Shown here one piece after another: positions 30,840 through 39,712 of a DNA stretch of 64,000 nucleotides. Position numbers and translations under genes: made by a program. This DNA is from Enterobacter sp. RIT418. Its GTDB lineage: Bacteria; Pseudomonadota; Gammaproteobacteria; Enterobacterales; Enterobacteriaceae. The notes below the pieces were generated by a model. The model made no database searches. It was not told the DNA's origin and was given only the letters and a program-made list of their open reading frames with translations. Within the stretch, counting starts at the first letter, position 1. Every line of letters begins with the position of its first letter. Location: contig NZ_QBJD02000011.1 of assembly GCF_003057745.1 (NCBI RefSeq), positions 1 through 64,000 of the forward strand, given 5' to 3'.

Positions 30840-32156
30840 CTACGCCCCTTCGCGCCCTGCGAAGGGGCTGTTTTTGGTAAAGAACAGCTCTTCTCCCCCA
30901 CTGTCCATCTGAATCCACGTCTGCGCGAGCTGCGTGGTGGCAATCACCCTGCCCTGACGAATCGACCAGCGCACCGGCACCTGGCAGCGCACCGCCTCAA
31001 AGCCGCTCTCGGTGGGCAGGATAATCATGTTCGCCGGGTTCCCCGTCTCAATGCCGTAATCGCGCAGGCCAAAGGTTCGCGCGCTGTTGTGGGTGATCAG
31101 GTTCAGGCCGCTGTCGATCTGCGGATAGCCCATCATCTGGCAGACGTGCAGCCCCATGTGCAGCACCTGCAGCATATTGCCCGTCCCCAGCGGATACCAC
31201 GGGTCAAAGACGTCGTCGTGACCAAAGCAGACGTTAATGCCGGCCTCCAGCAGCTCCTTCACGCGGGTGATCCCGCGGCGCTTCGGATAGTCGTCAAAAC
31301 GCCCCTGCAGGTGAATGTTCACCAGCGGGTTGGCCACAAAGTTGATGCCCGACATCTTCAGCAGGCGGAACAGCCGCGAGGTATACGCGCCGTTGTAGGA
31401 GTGCATGGCGGTGGTGTGGCTAGCCGTCACGCGATCGCCGATCCCTGCCTCGTAGGCCAGCGTCGCTACCGTCTCCACAAAGCGGGACTGCTCGTCGTCG
31501 ATTTCATCGCAGTGGATATCCAGCGGGCGATCGTATTTCTTCGCCAGATCGAAGGCGATATGCAGCGACTGCACGCCGTACTCGCGGGTAAATTCAAAGT
31601 GCGGGATAGCGCCCACCACGTCTGCGCCAAGGCGTAGCGCCTCTTCCAGCAGGGCCGCGCCGTTCGGGTAAGAGAGAATGCCCTCCTGCGGGAACGCCAC
31701 GATTTGCAGCGTGACCCACGGCGCGACCTCCTGCTTCACCTCCAGCATCGCCTTCAGTGCCGTTAGCGAGGGATCGGACACGTCAACGTGGGTACGGACA
31801 AACTGAATGCCGTTGGCGATCTGCCACTTCAGCGTTTTCCACACGCGCACCTTTACGTCCTCGTGGCTGAGCAGCGCCTTGCGCTCTGCCCAGCGCTCAA
31901 TGCCTTCAAACAGGGTGCCGGACTGATTCCAGCTCGGCTCGCCCGCCGTCTGGGTCGTATCAAGATGAATATGCGGCTCAATGAACGGAGGGATGGCCAG
32001 GCCACCGCGTCCGTTTAACACCTCATAACTTTCGTCATGGGTTGCGTCCATCGGCGTGATGTCGCCGAATAGACCGTTCTCAATGGCGATTTGCCACAGC
32101 CCTTCACGACCCGGTAAACGAACATTCTGAACAAGCCAAAGCGGTGACGTTGACAT
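30840..32156 (-). CDS. codA: Cytosine deaminase CodA
   Basis: CodA (438 residues) is an amidohydrolase that converts cytosine to uracil and ammonia. Metal and catalytic residues are in place: His62 and His64 ([10 protein letters not shown]), His215 and Glu218 ([11 protein letters not shown]), His247 ([12 protein letters not shown]) and Asp314 ([10 protein letters not shown]). The start is ATG 32156 after GGGAGAGG; 36 upstream in-frame codons are unlike the family. The last dozen codons are unlike E. coli CodA and are encoded by the antisense of the tsgA terminator. No codB permease gene is beside it. Confidence 0.93.
   Translation of the reverse strand: MSTSPLWLVQNVRLPGREGLWQIAIENGLFGDITPMDATHDESYEVLNGRGGLAIPPFIEPHIHLDTTQTAGEPSWNQSGTLFEGIERWAERKALLSHEDVKVRVWKTLKWQIANGIQFVRTHVDVSDPSLTALKAMLEVKQEVAPWVTLQIVAFPQEGILSYPNGAALLEEALRLGADVVGAIPHFEFTREYGVQSLHIAFDLAKKYDRPLDIHCDEIDDEQSRFVETVATLAYEAGIGDRVTASHTTAMHSYNGAYTSRLFRLLKMSGINFVANPLVNIHLQGRFDDYPKRRGITRVKELLEAGINVCFGHDDVFDPWYPLGTGNMLQVLHMGLHVCQMMGYPQIDSGLNLITHNSARTFGLRDYGIETGNPANMIILPTESGFEAVRCQVPVRWSIRQGRVIATTQLAQTWIQMDSGGEELFFTKNSPFAGREGA
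30844..30875 (+). terminator. Rho-independent terminator of tsgA
   Basis: The 10-bp stem GCCCCTTCGC/GCGAAGGGGC has a 5-nt loop and is followed by TGTTTTT. It starts 13 bp after the tsgA stop and lies entirely inside the 3' coding end of the opposing codA. Confidence 0.92.
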
Positions 32157-32294
32157 ACCTCTCCCCCGAAAAACGCGGCTGAAATTTAGGAGTACAACAC
32201 TTTGCGGAATTGTACCCATTTTTGTACATAAAACCGACGACCGTGAAAAGCCAGCGATTTCCACAACTTATAAAAATCCTGACAAATCAGTCAT

Positions 32295-32312
32295 CTACCA
32301 CCTAGGTGGTAG
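32295..32312. promoter_or_regulatory. NarL/NarP 7-2-7 site of nirB
   Basis: CTACCACCTAGGTGGTAG is a perfect 18-bp palindrome containing two TACCACC heptamers two bases apart. Its centre is exactly 28 bp upstream of the FNR site centre, so at -69.5, the position of the NarL/NarP site in E. coli nirB. Confidence 0.75.
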
Positions 32313-32324
32313 GTTAAGGCGTAT

Positions 32325-32365
32325 TTGATTTGCATCAATAAGTGCCCCTGCTGAATCGTTAAGGT
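32325..32365 (+). promoter_or_regulatory. FNR site and -10 box of the nirB promoter
   Basis: TTGAT-TTGC-ATCAA (32325-32338) is a consensus FNR site. A -10 element TAAGGT follows at 32360-32365, giving a start near 32373 and an FNR position of -41.5 (class II). Layout equals E. coli nirB: induced without oxygen, tuned by nitrate and nitrite. Confidence 0.88.
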
Positions 32366-32396
32366 AGGCAGTAATAGAAAAGAAATCGAGGCAAAA

Positions 32397-34940
32397 ATGA
32401 GCAAAGTCAGACTCGCTATCATCGGTAACGGCATGGTCGGCCACCGCTTTATTGAGGATCTTCTCGATAAAGCCGGCGCCGCCCAGTTCGATATTACCGT
32501 GTTCTGTGAAGAACCCCGCAAGGCGTACGACCGCGTACATCTCTCTTCCTACTTCTCCCATCATACCGCCGAAGAGCTCTCATTGGTGCGCGAAGGTTTC
32601 TACGAGAAGCACGGCGTGAAGGTGCTGGTGGGCGAACGCGCTATCACCATCAACCGTCAGGAAAAAGTGATCCACTCCAGCGCCGGACGCACGGTTTTTT
32701 ACGACAAGCTGATCATGGCGACAGGCTCCTACCCGTGGGTCCCGCCGATCAAAGGCTCTGACACTCAGGATTGCTTCGTCTATCGTACCATTGAAGATCT
32801 GAACGCCATTGAATCCTGCGCCCGTCGCAGCAAGCGCGGCGCGGTGGTTGGCGGCGGCCTGCTGGGTCTGGAAGCCGCTGGCGCGCTGAAAAACCTCGGC
32901 GTTGAAACTCACGTCATCGAATTTGCCCCGATGCTGATGGCAGAGCAGCTTGACCACATGGGCGGCGACCAGCTGCGCCGCAAGATTGAAAGCATGGGCG
33001 TGAAGGTTCACACCAGCAAGAACACCAAAGAGATCGTGCAGGAAGGTACCGAGGCGCGTAAAACCATGCGCTTTGCCGACGGCAGCGATCTGGAAGTAGA
33101 CTTCATCGTCTTCTCCACCGGCATTCGCCCGCGCGACAAGCTGGCAACCCAGTGCGGACTGGCCGTCGCCCAGCGCGGCGGCATTATGATCAACGATTCC
33201 TGCCAGACCTCTGACCCGGACATCTACGCTATCGGCGAATGCGCCAGCTGGAACAACCGCGTTTACGGCCTGGTTGCGCCGGGCTACAAAATGGCGCAGG
33301 TTGCCGTTGATCATATCCTCGGCAATGAAAATGCCTTCGAGGGCGCGGACATGAGCGCCAAGCTGAAGCTGCTGGGCGTAGACGTTGGCGGCATCGGCGA
33401 TGCCCACGGCCGCACGCCGGGCGCGCGCAGCTACGTGTATCTCGACGAAAGCAAAGAAATCTACAAACGCCTGACCGTCAGCGCTGACAACAAAACCCTG
33501 CTCGGCGCGGTGCTGGTAGGCGACACCAGCGACTACGGTAACCTCCTGCAGCTGGTGCTGAACGCCATCGAACTGCCGGAAAACCCGGACGCGCTGATCC
33601 TTCCGGCTCACGCTTCCAGCGGCAAGCCGTCCATCGGCGTTGATAAGCTGCCGGACAGCGCGCAGATTTGCTCCTGCTTCGACGTCACCAAAGGCATGCT
33701 GGTTGCGGCTATCAACAAGGGCTGCCACACCGTGGCGGCGCTGAAGGCCGAAACCAAAGCCGGGACCGGCTGCGGCGGCTGTATTCCGCTGGTCACTCAG
33801 GTGCTCAACGCCGAGCTGGCGAAGCAAGGTATTGAGGTGAACAACAACCTGTGCGAGCACTTTGCCTATTCTCGTCAGGAGCTGTATCACCTGATCCGCG
33901 TAGAGGGCATTAAGTCCTTCGATGAGCTGCTGGAAAAACACGGCCAGGGCTACGGCTGCGAAGTGTGTAAACCGACCGTCGGCTCCCTGCTGGCCTCCTG
34001 CTGGAACGAATACGTTCTGAAGCCGGAACATACGCCGCTGCAGGACACCAACGACAACTTCCTGGCGAACATCCAGAAAGACGGCACTTACTCCGTGATC
34101 CCACGCTCCGCTGGCGGCGAAATCACGCCGGAAGGGCTGGTGGCGGTTGGGCGCATCGCACGCGAATTTAACCTTTACACCAAAATCACCGGCTCTCAGC
34201 GCATCGGCCTGTTTGGCGCACAGAAAGACGACCTGCCGGAAATCTGGCGCCAGCTGATTGAAGCGGGCTTCGAAACCGGCCACGCGTATGCTAAAGCGCT
34301 GCGTATGGCGAAAACCTGCGTGGGCAGCACCTGGTGCCGCTACGGCGTGGGCGACAGCGTGGGCTTCGGCGTGGAGCTGGAAAACCGCTACAAAGGCATC
34401 CGCACTCCGCACAAAATGAAGTTCGGCGTGTCTGGCTGTACCCGTGAGTGCGCTGAAGCGCAGGGTAAAGACGTGGGGATTATCGCCACCGAGAAGGGCT
34501 GGAACCTGTACGTGTGCGGTAACGGCGGGATGAAACCGCGCCACGCGGATCTGCTGGCAGCGGACATCGACCGCGACACGCTGATCACATACCTCGACCG
34601 CTTCATGATGTTCTACATCCGCACCGCCGACAAGCTGACCCGCACCGCGCCGTGGTTAGACAATCTCGAAGGCGGCATTGATTATCTGAAATCGGTCATC
34701 ATCGACGATAAGCTTGGCCTGAACGCACATCTGGAAGAAGAGATGACGCGCCTGCGCGAGGCGGTGATTTGCGAATGGACGGAAACGGTCAACACGCCGT
34801 CCGCACAGGTTCGCTTCAAGCACTTTATCAACAGCACCCAGCGCGATCCGAACGTGCAGGTCGTGCCAGAGCGTGAACAGCACCGTCCGGCAACGCCTTA
34901 TGAACGCATTCCGGTGACGCTGGTGGAGGAAAACGCATGA
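32397..34940 (+). CDS. nirB: NADH-dependent nitrite reductase large subunit
   Basis: NirB (847 residues, same length as E. coli) is the cytoplasmic siroheme enzyme that reduces nitrite to ammonium with NADH. The FAD/NAD part is N-terminal (LAIIGNGMVGHRFIEDLL; VVGGGLLGLEAAGALKNLG near 145). A BFD-like [2Fe-2S] region has CSCFDVTKGM and GTGCGGC (about 420-465). The siroheme/[4Fe-4S] ligands are CVGSTWC and GCTRECAEAQGKD (about 640-685). It overlaps nirD by 4 bp and depends on cysG nearby for siroheme. Confidence 0.98.
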   Translation: MSKVRLAIIGNGMVGHRFIEDLLDKAGAAQFDITVFCEEPRKAYDRVHLSSYFSHHTAEELSLVREGFYEKHGVKVLVGERAITINRQEKVIHSSAGRTVFYDKLIMATGSYPWVPPIKGSDTQDCFVYRTIEDLNAIESCARRSKRGAVVGGGLLGLEAAGALKNLGVETHVIEFAPMLMAEQLDHMGGDQLRRKIESMGVKVHTSKNTKEIVQEGTEARKTMRFADGSDLEVDFIVFSTGIRPRDKLATQCGLAVAQRGGIMINDSCQTSDPDIYAIGECASWNNRVYGLVAPGYKMAQVAVDHILGNENAFEGADMSAKLKLLGVDVGGIGDAHGRTPGARSYVYLDESKEIYKRLTVSADNKTLLGAVLVGDTSDYGNLLQLVLNAIELPENPDALILPAHASSGKPSIGVDKLPDSAQICSCFDVTKGMLVAAINKGCHTVAALKAETKAGTGCGGCIPLVTQVLNAELAKQGIEVNNNLCEHFAYSRQELYHLIRVEGIKSFDELLEKHGQGYGCEVCKPTVGSLLASCWNEYVLKPEHTPLQDTNDNFLANIQKDGTYSVIPRSAGGEITPEGLVAVGRIAREFNLYTKITGSQRIGLFGAQKDDLPEIWRQLIEAGFETGHAYAKALRMAKTCVGSTWCRYGVGDSVGFGVELENRYKGIRTPHKMKFGVSGCTRECAEAQGKDVGIIATEKGWNLYVCGNGGMKPRHADLLAADIDRDTLITYLDRFMMFYIRTADKLTRTAPWLDNLEGGIDYLKSVIIDDKLGLNAHLEEEMTRLREAVICEWTETVNTPSAQVRFKHFINSTQRDPNVQVVPEREQHRPATPYERIPVTLVEENA

Positions 34941-35263
34941 GCCAGTGGTTAGATATCTGCAATATTAACGACATTCTGCCCGCAACCGGCGTTTGCGCAC
35001 TGCTGGGTAACGAGCAGGTGGCGATCTTCCGCCCGCGCCGCGACGAGCAGGTTTTTGCCATCAGCAACATCGACCCGTTCTTCGACGCCAGCGTGTTGTC
35101 ACGCGGGATCATCGCGGAACACCAGGGTGACCTGTGGGTCGCCAGCCCGTTGAAAAAGCAGCGCTTCCGCTTAACCGACGGGTACTGTATGGAAGACGAG
35201 AGCCACTCCGTGAAGCACTACGACGTCCGCGTGAAGGACGGCAAGGTGCAGCTGAAAGGCTAA
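34937..35263 (+). CDS. nirD: Nitrite reductase small subunit
   Basis: NirD (108 residues) is the partner of NirB. It has a Rieske-like fold without the cysteine/histidine iron ligands, as usual for enterobacterial NirD (for example VCALLGNEQVAIFRP, EDESHSVKHYDVRVKDGKV). The ATG overlaps the nirB stop (ATGA). In E. coli nirC, a nitrite channel gene, comes next; here a 136-bp gap leads straight to cysG. Confidence 0.97.
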   Translation: MSQWLDICNINDILPATGVCALLGNEQVAIFRPRRDEQVFAISNIDPFFDASVLSRGIIAEHQGDLWVASPLKKQRFRLTDGYCMEDESHSVKHYDVRVKDGKVQLKG

Positions 35264-35272
35264 TTCCCTCGC

Positions 35273-35309
35273 CTTTTCAATATGAAAAGCTTATGACCCC
35301 TAATGGGTA
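35273..35309. promoter_or_regulatory. Palindromes in the nirD-cysG gap, including a NarL-like site
   Basis: A 7-bp hairpin CTTTTCA-ATA-TGAAAAG (35273-35289) is followed by TGACCCC-TA-ATGGGTA (35294-35309). The latter is a 7-2-7 pair in which one half is the perfect NarL heptamer TACCCAT. It may control cysG or be what is left from the region where nirC once stood. Binding is inference. Confidence 0.45.
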
Positions 35310-35399
35310 ACGGCAGGAAAAACCGTATGTTCAGTACGATCCCTGCTGTTATCCTGACGTCAATTCTTACCCCCTCCTTGAATGCTGTGAGGTAACCTC

Positions 35400-36773
35400 G
35401 TGGACCACCTGCCCATTTTTTGTCAATTACGCAACCGCGACTGCCTGCTCGTCGGCGGCGGGGATGTCGCTGAACGCAAAGCGCGCCTGCTGCTGGAGGC
35501 CGGTGCGCGCCTCACGGTTAACGCCCTCGCCTTTGCACCGCAGTTCGACGTCTGGGCGCAGGAGGGCATGCTGACGCGAGTTCAGGGGGAGTTCGATGAA
35601 TCCTTACTGGAGACCTGCTGGCTGACCATCGCCGCCACGGATGACGATGCGGTGAACCAGCGCGTCAGCGACGCCTGCGAAGCGCGCCGCATCTTCTGCA
35701 ACGTGGTAGATGCGCCGAAAGAGGCGAGCTTCATCATGCCGTCGATTATCGACCGTTCACCGCTGATGGTAGCCGTCTCGTCCGGCGGGACTTCGCCCGT
35801 GCTGGCCCGCCTGCTGCGCGAAAAGCTGGAGTCGCTACTTCCTCAGCATCTTGGACAGGTGGCGCGCTATGCGGGCCAGCTCCGTTCAAGGGTCAAAAAA
35901 ACCTTTGCCACCGTGGGCGAGCGCCGCCGCTTCTGGGAGAAGTTCTTCGTGAATGACCGTCTGGCGCAGTCGCTGGCGAATCAGGACGCGAAAGCCGTAG
36001 AGGAGACGACCGAGCGGTTACTCACTGAGCCGCTGGACCATCGCGGTGAAGTGGTGCTGGTCGGCGCCGGGCCGGGCGACGCGGGGCTTCTGACGCTCAA
36101 AGGGCTACAGCAGATCCAGCAGGCGGACATCGTGGTTTACGACCGCCTGGTGTCCGACGATATTATGAATCTGGTCCGCCGCGACGCCGACCGCGTGTTT
36201 GTCGGCAAACGCGCGGGCTACCACTGCGTGCCGCAGGAGGAGATTAACCAGATCCTGCTGCGCGAAGCGCAGAAGGGCAAGCGCGTGGTGCGCCTGAAGG
36301 GCGGCGATCCGTTTATCTTCGGCCGCGGCGGCGAAGAGCTGGAAACGCTGTGCAGCGCGGGCATTCCGTTCTCCGTGGTGCCGGGCATAACGGCAGCATC
36401 AGGCTGCTCGGCCTACTCCGGCATTCCGTTAACCCATCGCGATTACGCCCAAAGCGTGCGCCTGGTGACGGGCCACCTGAAAACCGGCAGCGAGCTGGAC
36501 TGGCATAATCTGGCGGCCGAAAAGCAGACGCTGGTGTTCTATATGGGGCTGAACCAGGCCGCGACGATTCAGGCGAAGCTGCTGGAGCACGGTATGGAAG
36601 CGGATATGCCGGTCGCGCTGGTGGAAAACGGCACGGCCATTAAGCAGCGCGTGGTGGATGGCGTGCTGACGCAGCTAGGCGACCTGGCGCAGCAGGTGGA
36701 GAGCCCGGCGCTGATTATCGTGGGCCGCGTGGTGGAACTGCGCGAGAAGCTGAACTGGTTCTCTCATCACTGA
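35400..36773 (+). CDS. cysG: Siroheme synthase (multifunctional)
   Basis: CysG (457 residues) makes siroheme from uroporphyrinogen III. The N-terminal CysG(B) part (about 1-210) is the NAD+-dependent precorrin-2 dehydrogenase and ferrochelatase ([35 protein letters not shown]). The C-terminal SUMT part (about 215-457) has [31 protein letters not shown] and [13 protein letters not shown]. The start is GTG at 35400 after GAGGTAAC, as in E. coli. It supplies the NirB cofactor. Confidence 0.97.
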   Translation: MDHLPIFCQLRNRDCLLVGGGDVAERKARLLLEAGARLTVNALAFAPQFDVWAQEGMLTRVQGEFDESLLETCWLTIAATDDDAVNQRVSDACEARRIFCNVVDAPKEASFIMPSIIDRSPLMVAVSSGGTSPVLARLLREKLESLLPQHLGQVARYAGQLRSRVKKTFATVGERRRFWEKFFVNDRLAQSLANQDAKAVEETTERLLTEPLDHRGEVVLVGAGPGDAGLLTLKGLQQIQQADIVVYDRLVSDDIMNLVRRDADRVFVGKRAGYHCVPQEEINQILLREAQKGKRVVRLKGGDPFIFGRGGEELETLCSAGIPFSVVPGITAASGCSAYSGIPLTHRDYAQSVRLVTGHLKTGSELDWHNLAAEKQTLVFYMGLNQAATIQAKLLEHGMEADMPVALVENGTAIKQRVVDGVLTQLGDLAQQVESPALIIVGRVVELREKLNWFSHH

Positions 36774-36792
36774 CGCACAATCTCCCTTCTTC

Positions 36793-36816
36793 GAGTAGTC
36801 CTTAACCGGACTACTC
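36793..36816 (+). other. Stem-loop downstream of cysG
   Basis: The arms GAGTAGTCC and GGACTACTC pair perfectly over 9 bp with a 6-nt loop, 19 bp after the cysG stop. Only CCCCTGTT follows, so it is a terminator-like hairpin without a good U-run. Confidence 0.6.
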
Positions 36817-36916
36817 CCCTGTTACTGCTGCCGATAACATACCGCTCGCGAAATGGAACTTTTCCATTTATTCCCTCGTGTTAGACCTATTATCGATTTG
36901 AATACAAGGAATCAGT

Positions 36917-37087
36917 ATGTTCAAACTGGCAAAAGTCGCCGTTCTGGCCGGCGTATTAACAACCCTGACCGCCTGCACCGGCCACGTTGAAAACACCAAA
37001 AATAACTGCAGCTATGATTACCTGCTGCACCCGGCGATCTCCATTTCTAAGATCATCGGTGGCTGCGGCCCGGCGGCACAGCAGTAA
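36917..37087 (+). CDS. yhfL: Small lipoprotein YhfL
   Basis: This 56-residue frame begins MFKLAKVAVLAGVLTTL with a lipobox LTAC and lipidated Cys20. The mature part TGHVENTKNNCSYDYLLHP... holds two further Cys (31 and 50), which may form a disulfide. It matches the E. coli YhfL family in the same place between cysG and trpS; function unknown. The ATG at 36917 follows AAGGAATCAGT. Its own terminator follows 15 bp after the stop. Confidence 0.9.
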   Translation: MFKLAKVAVLAGVLTTLTACTGHVENTKNNCSYDYLLHPAISISKIIGGCGPAAQQ

Positions 37088-37102
37088 GCGTCTTTCAGGC
37101 GT

Positions 37103-37131
37103 AAAAAAAACCGGGATTTCCCGGTTTTTTT
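37103..37131. terminator. Terminator downstream of yhfL
   Basis: AAAAAAAACCGGG and CCCGGTTTTTTT form a compact stem with a 4-nt loop and T-runs on both strands, so it can end yhfL and also act on the opposite strand. Confidence 0.9.
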
Positions 37132-37165
37132 GTTTGGGTATATGCAAGGGTTACGCGGCCTGATG

Positions 37166-37197
37166 CCCTGACCCTGGCCCTCTCCCACGGGGAGAGG
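37166..37197. repeat. Dispersed palindromic repeat, copy B
   Basis: CCCTGACCCTGGCCCTCTCCC followed by ACGGGGAGAGG is the reverse orientation of the unit at 22646-22678. It lies in the yhfL-trpS convergent gap. Confidence 0.75.
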
Positions 37198-37209
37198 AAA
37201 CAAACCCTA

Positions 37210-37234
37210 AAAACGGTAACGCCGTTACCGTTTT
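37210..37234 (-). terminator. Terminator-like hairpin downstream of trpS
   Basis: AAAACGGTAAC-GCC-GTTACCGTTTT is an 11-bp perfect stem with a 3-nt loop, 8 bp after the trpS stop. On the minus strand it ends in TTTT followed by AGGGTTTG. It probably ends the aroK-trpS superoperon. Confidence 0.8.
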
Positions 37235-37242
37235 GCTTTCAC

Positions 37243-38247
37243 CTACGGTTTCGCCACAAACCCAATCGCTTCGTACACCGCTCTCAGGGTTTCGGACGCG
37301 CGTGCGCTGGCTTTTTCCGCGCCGTCTTTCATCACCTTCTGCAGGAAAGCTTCGTCGTTGCGGAAGCGGTTGTAGCGCTCCTGCAGTTCGACCAGCATAC
37401 CGGAAACGGCTTCCGCCACTTCGCCCTTCAGGTGGCCATACATCTTGCCTTCGAAGTGCTTCTCCAGCTCTGGAATGCTCTGGCCGGTCACGCCGGAAAG
37501 GATATCCAGCAGGTTGGACACGCCCGCTTTCTCTTTCACATCATAGCGAACGACAGGCGGCTCTTCGGAGTCTGTCACCGCACGTTTGATCTTCTTCACC
37601 ACCGACTTCGGATCTTCCAGCAGGCCGATAACGTTGTTGCGGTTATCGTCTGACTTAGACATCTTCTTGGTCGGCTCCAGCAGCGACATTACGCGCGCGC
37701 CGGATTTCGGAATGAACGGCTCAGGCACCTTGAACACGTCGCCGTAAATGGCGTTAAAGCGCTGGGCGATGTCGCGGCTCAGCTCCAGGTGCTGCTTCTG
37801 GTCTTCACCAACGGGGACCTGATTGGTTTGATACAGCAGAATATCGGCGGCCATCAGCACCGGATAGTCGAACAGACCGGCGTTGATGTTCTCGGCATAG
37901 CGGGCCGATTTGTCCTTAAACTGCGTCATGCGGCTTAGCTCGCCGAAATAGGTGTAGCAGTTCAGCGCCCAGCCCAGCTGCGCGTGCTCCGGCACGTGAG
38001 ACTGCACGAAGATCGTGCTCTTTTCAGGATCGATACCGCATGCCAGGTAGAGCGCCAGCGTATCCAGCGTCGCTTTACGCAGCTGCTGCGGGTCCTGGCG
38101 AACCGTAATGGCGTGCTGGTCAACGATGCAGTAGATGCAGTGATAATCGTCCTGCATGTTTACCCACTGACGCAACGCACCCATGTAGTTACCAATGGTC
38201 AATTCACCTGACGGCTGTGCGCCACTAAAAACGATGGGCTTAGTCAT
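37243..38247 (-). CDS. trpS: Tryptophanyl-tRNA synthetase
   Basis: TrpRS (334 residues) is a class I aminoacyl-tRNA synthetase. The HIGH-like signature is in [14 protein letters not shown] near residue 15 and the KMSKS loop is KKMSKSDDN near 195. The ATG at 38247 begins [14 protein letters not shown]. It overlaps gph by 8 bp and is the last gene of the aroK-aroB-damX-dam-rpe-gph-trpS unit. Confidence 0.98.
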   Translation of the reverse strand: MTKPIVFSGAQPSGELTIGNYMGALRQWVNMQDDYHCIYCIVDQHAITVRQDPQQLRKATLDTLALYLACGIDPEKSTIFVQSHVPEHAQLGWALNCYTYFGELSRMTQFKDKSARYAENINAGLFDYPVLMAADILLYQTNQVPVGEDQKQHLELSRDIAQRFNAIYGDVFKVPEPFIPKSGARVMSLLEPTKKMSKSDDNRNNVIGLLEDPKSVVKKIKRAVTDSEEPPVVRYDVKEKAGVSNLLDILSGVTGQSIPELEKHFEGKMYGHLKGEVAEAVSGMLVELQERYNRFRNDEAFLQKVMKDGAEKASARASETLRAVYEAIGFVAKP

Positions 38248-39001
38248 TTTTCAATTCCTGATGTTCACTTTGCGAGAGCCCGAGCGCGGGCAATAAATCG
38301 TTGAAGCGATCGAACACTACGTCCGGCTCACTCAGCGTAATGGCCTCACCGTAGTTGTAGCCATAGGTTAAGCCAACGGAAGGACAGCCTGCCGCTTTCG
38401 CAGCCAGAATATCATTGCGGGAATCCCCTACAAAGAGCAGCTCTTCAGGCGCTAAGGATAATTTTCCTGCCACCAGCAGAAGCGGTTCCGGATGCGGCTT
38501 TTTATTCTGCACGTCATCACCGCCAACAATCACGGTGAAATATTTCGCGATATCCAGCGCGTTCAGCAGCGGCGCAACAAACGGCGTCGGCTTATTGGTC
38601 ACCAGGCCCAGCGGAATGCCTTTGGCATGCAGCGCGCTCAGCGTTTCTGCTACTTCCGGGAACAGGAAACTGCCCTCTTCGACCGTCTCTTCGTAGAACC
38701 GGTCGAACAATTTACGCAGAATGCGCAGCTGCTCATCCTGGGGGATATCCGCGTGGTCAACGCTCGGCTTACCCTGCGCGGAACGCTGCGACGCGCGCTC
38801 CTGGCGAGCCCAGGTCAGCGCGCGCTCCATCAGCACATCCGCGCCGTTGCCAATCCACGTCACAACGCGCTCTTCACCCGCAACGGGCAGCTCAAGCGCG
38901 TACAGCGCCTGGTCTACGGCGCTCGTTAAGCCCGGCGCGCTATCCACCAGCGTGCCGTCGAGGTCAAAAGCGATACCCCGTGTTTTTTGCAATTTATCCA
39001 T
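38240..39001 (-). CDS. gph: Phosphoglycolate phosphatase
   Basis: Gph (253 residues, HAD superfamily) removes 2-phosphoglycolate formed in repair of 3'-phosphoglycolate DNA ends. HAD motif I is [13 protein letters not shown] (near residue 12), motif [11 protein letters not shown], motif III KKPHPEP and motif [15 protein letters not shown]. It overlaps rpe by 8 bp at its start and trpS by 8 bp at its end, so it is tightly coupled to both. Confidence 0.97.
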   Translation of the reverse strand: MDKLQKTRGIAFDLDGTLVDSAPGLTSAVDQALYALELPVAGEERVVTWIGNGADVLMERALTWARQERASQRSAQGKPSVDHADIPQDEQLRILRKLFDRFYEETVEEGSFLFPEVAETLSALHAKGIPLGLVTNKPTPFVAPLLNALDIAKYFTVIVGGDDVQNKKPHPEPLLLVAGKLSLAPEELLFVGDSRNDILAAKAAGCPSVGLTYGYNYGEAITLSEPDVVFDRFNDLLPALGLSQSEHQELKND

Positions 39002-39671
39002 GACTTACCTTCGCCAGCTCCTGGCGCATTTCATCAATCACTTTTTTGTAATCTGGCTGATCGAAGATGGCTGAACCGGCAACGAACATATCCGCGCCCG
39101 CGGCAGCAATTTCACCAATGTTGTTGACCTTCACCCCGCCGTCCACTTCCAGACGGATGTCATAGCCAGATTCATCAATACGGCGACGCACTTCGCGCAG
39201 CTTGTCCAGCGTATGCGGAATGAACGACTGGCCGCCAAACCCAGGGTTAACGGACATCAGCAGGATCACGTCCAGCTTGTCCATGACGTGGTCCAGGTAG
39301 GTCAACGGCGTAGCCGGGTTAAAGACAAGGCCTGCCTTACAGCCGTTTTCTTTAATCAGCTGAAGGGTGCGGTCCACGTGCTCGGATGCTTCCGGGTGGA
39401 AGGTGATGATGCTGGCCCCCGCGGCGGCAAAATCCGGCACGATGCGATCGACCGGCTTCACCATCAGATGCACATCAATCGGCGCGGTAATGCCGTAGCT
39501 GCGTAGCGCCTTGAGCACCATCGGGCCGATGGTCAGGTTGGGAACGTAGTGGTTATCCATAACGTCGAAATGGACGACATCCGCGCCAGCCGCGAGAGCC
39601 TTAGCGGTGTCTTCCCCCAGGCGGGCAAAATCGGCCGATAGAATTGAGGGAGCAATCAAAAACTGTTTCAT
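38994..39671 (-). CDS. rpe: Ribulose-phosphate 3-epimerase
   Basis: Rpe (225 residues) interconverts ribulose 5-phosphate and xylulose 5-phosphate in the pentose phosphate pathway. TIM-barrel and metal-site features are [40 protein letters not shown] and [11 protein letters not shown]. The start chosen is ATG 39671 (MKQFLIAPS); an ATG two codons upstream is possible but less like E. coli. Confidence 0.97.
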   Translation of the reverse strand: MKQFLIAPSILSADFARLGEDTAKALAAGADVVHFDVMDNHYVPNLTIGPMVLKALRSYGITAPIDVHLMVKPVDRIVPDFAAAGASIITFHPEASEHVDRTLQLIKENGCKAGLVFNPATPLTYLDHVMDKLDVILLMSVNPGFGGQSFIPHTLDKLREVRRRIDESGYDIRLEVDGGVKVNNIGEIAAAGADMFVAGSAIFDQPDYKKVIDEMRQELAKVSHG

Positions 39672-39712
39672 CCGCATCTCCTTGAAATGTATTTACCGGC
39701 GGGCAAAACGGC

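Noticed and set aside
32580..34544. 654-codon open frame on the minus strand
   Set aside because: Antisense shadow of nirB caused by high GC at third positions; no recognisable domain.
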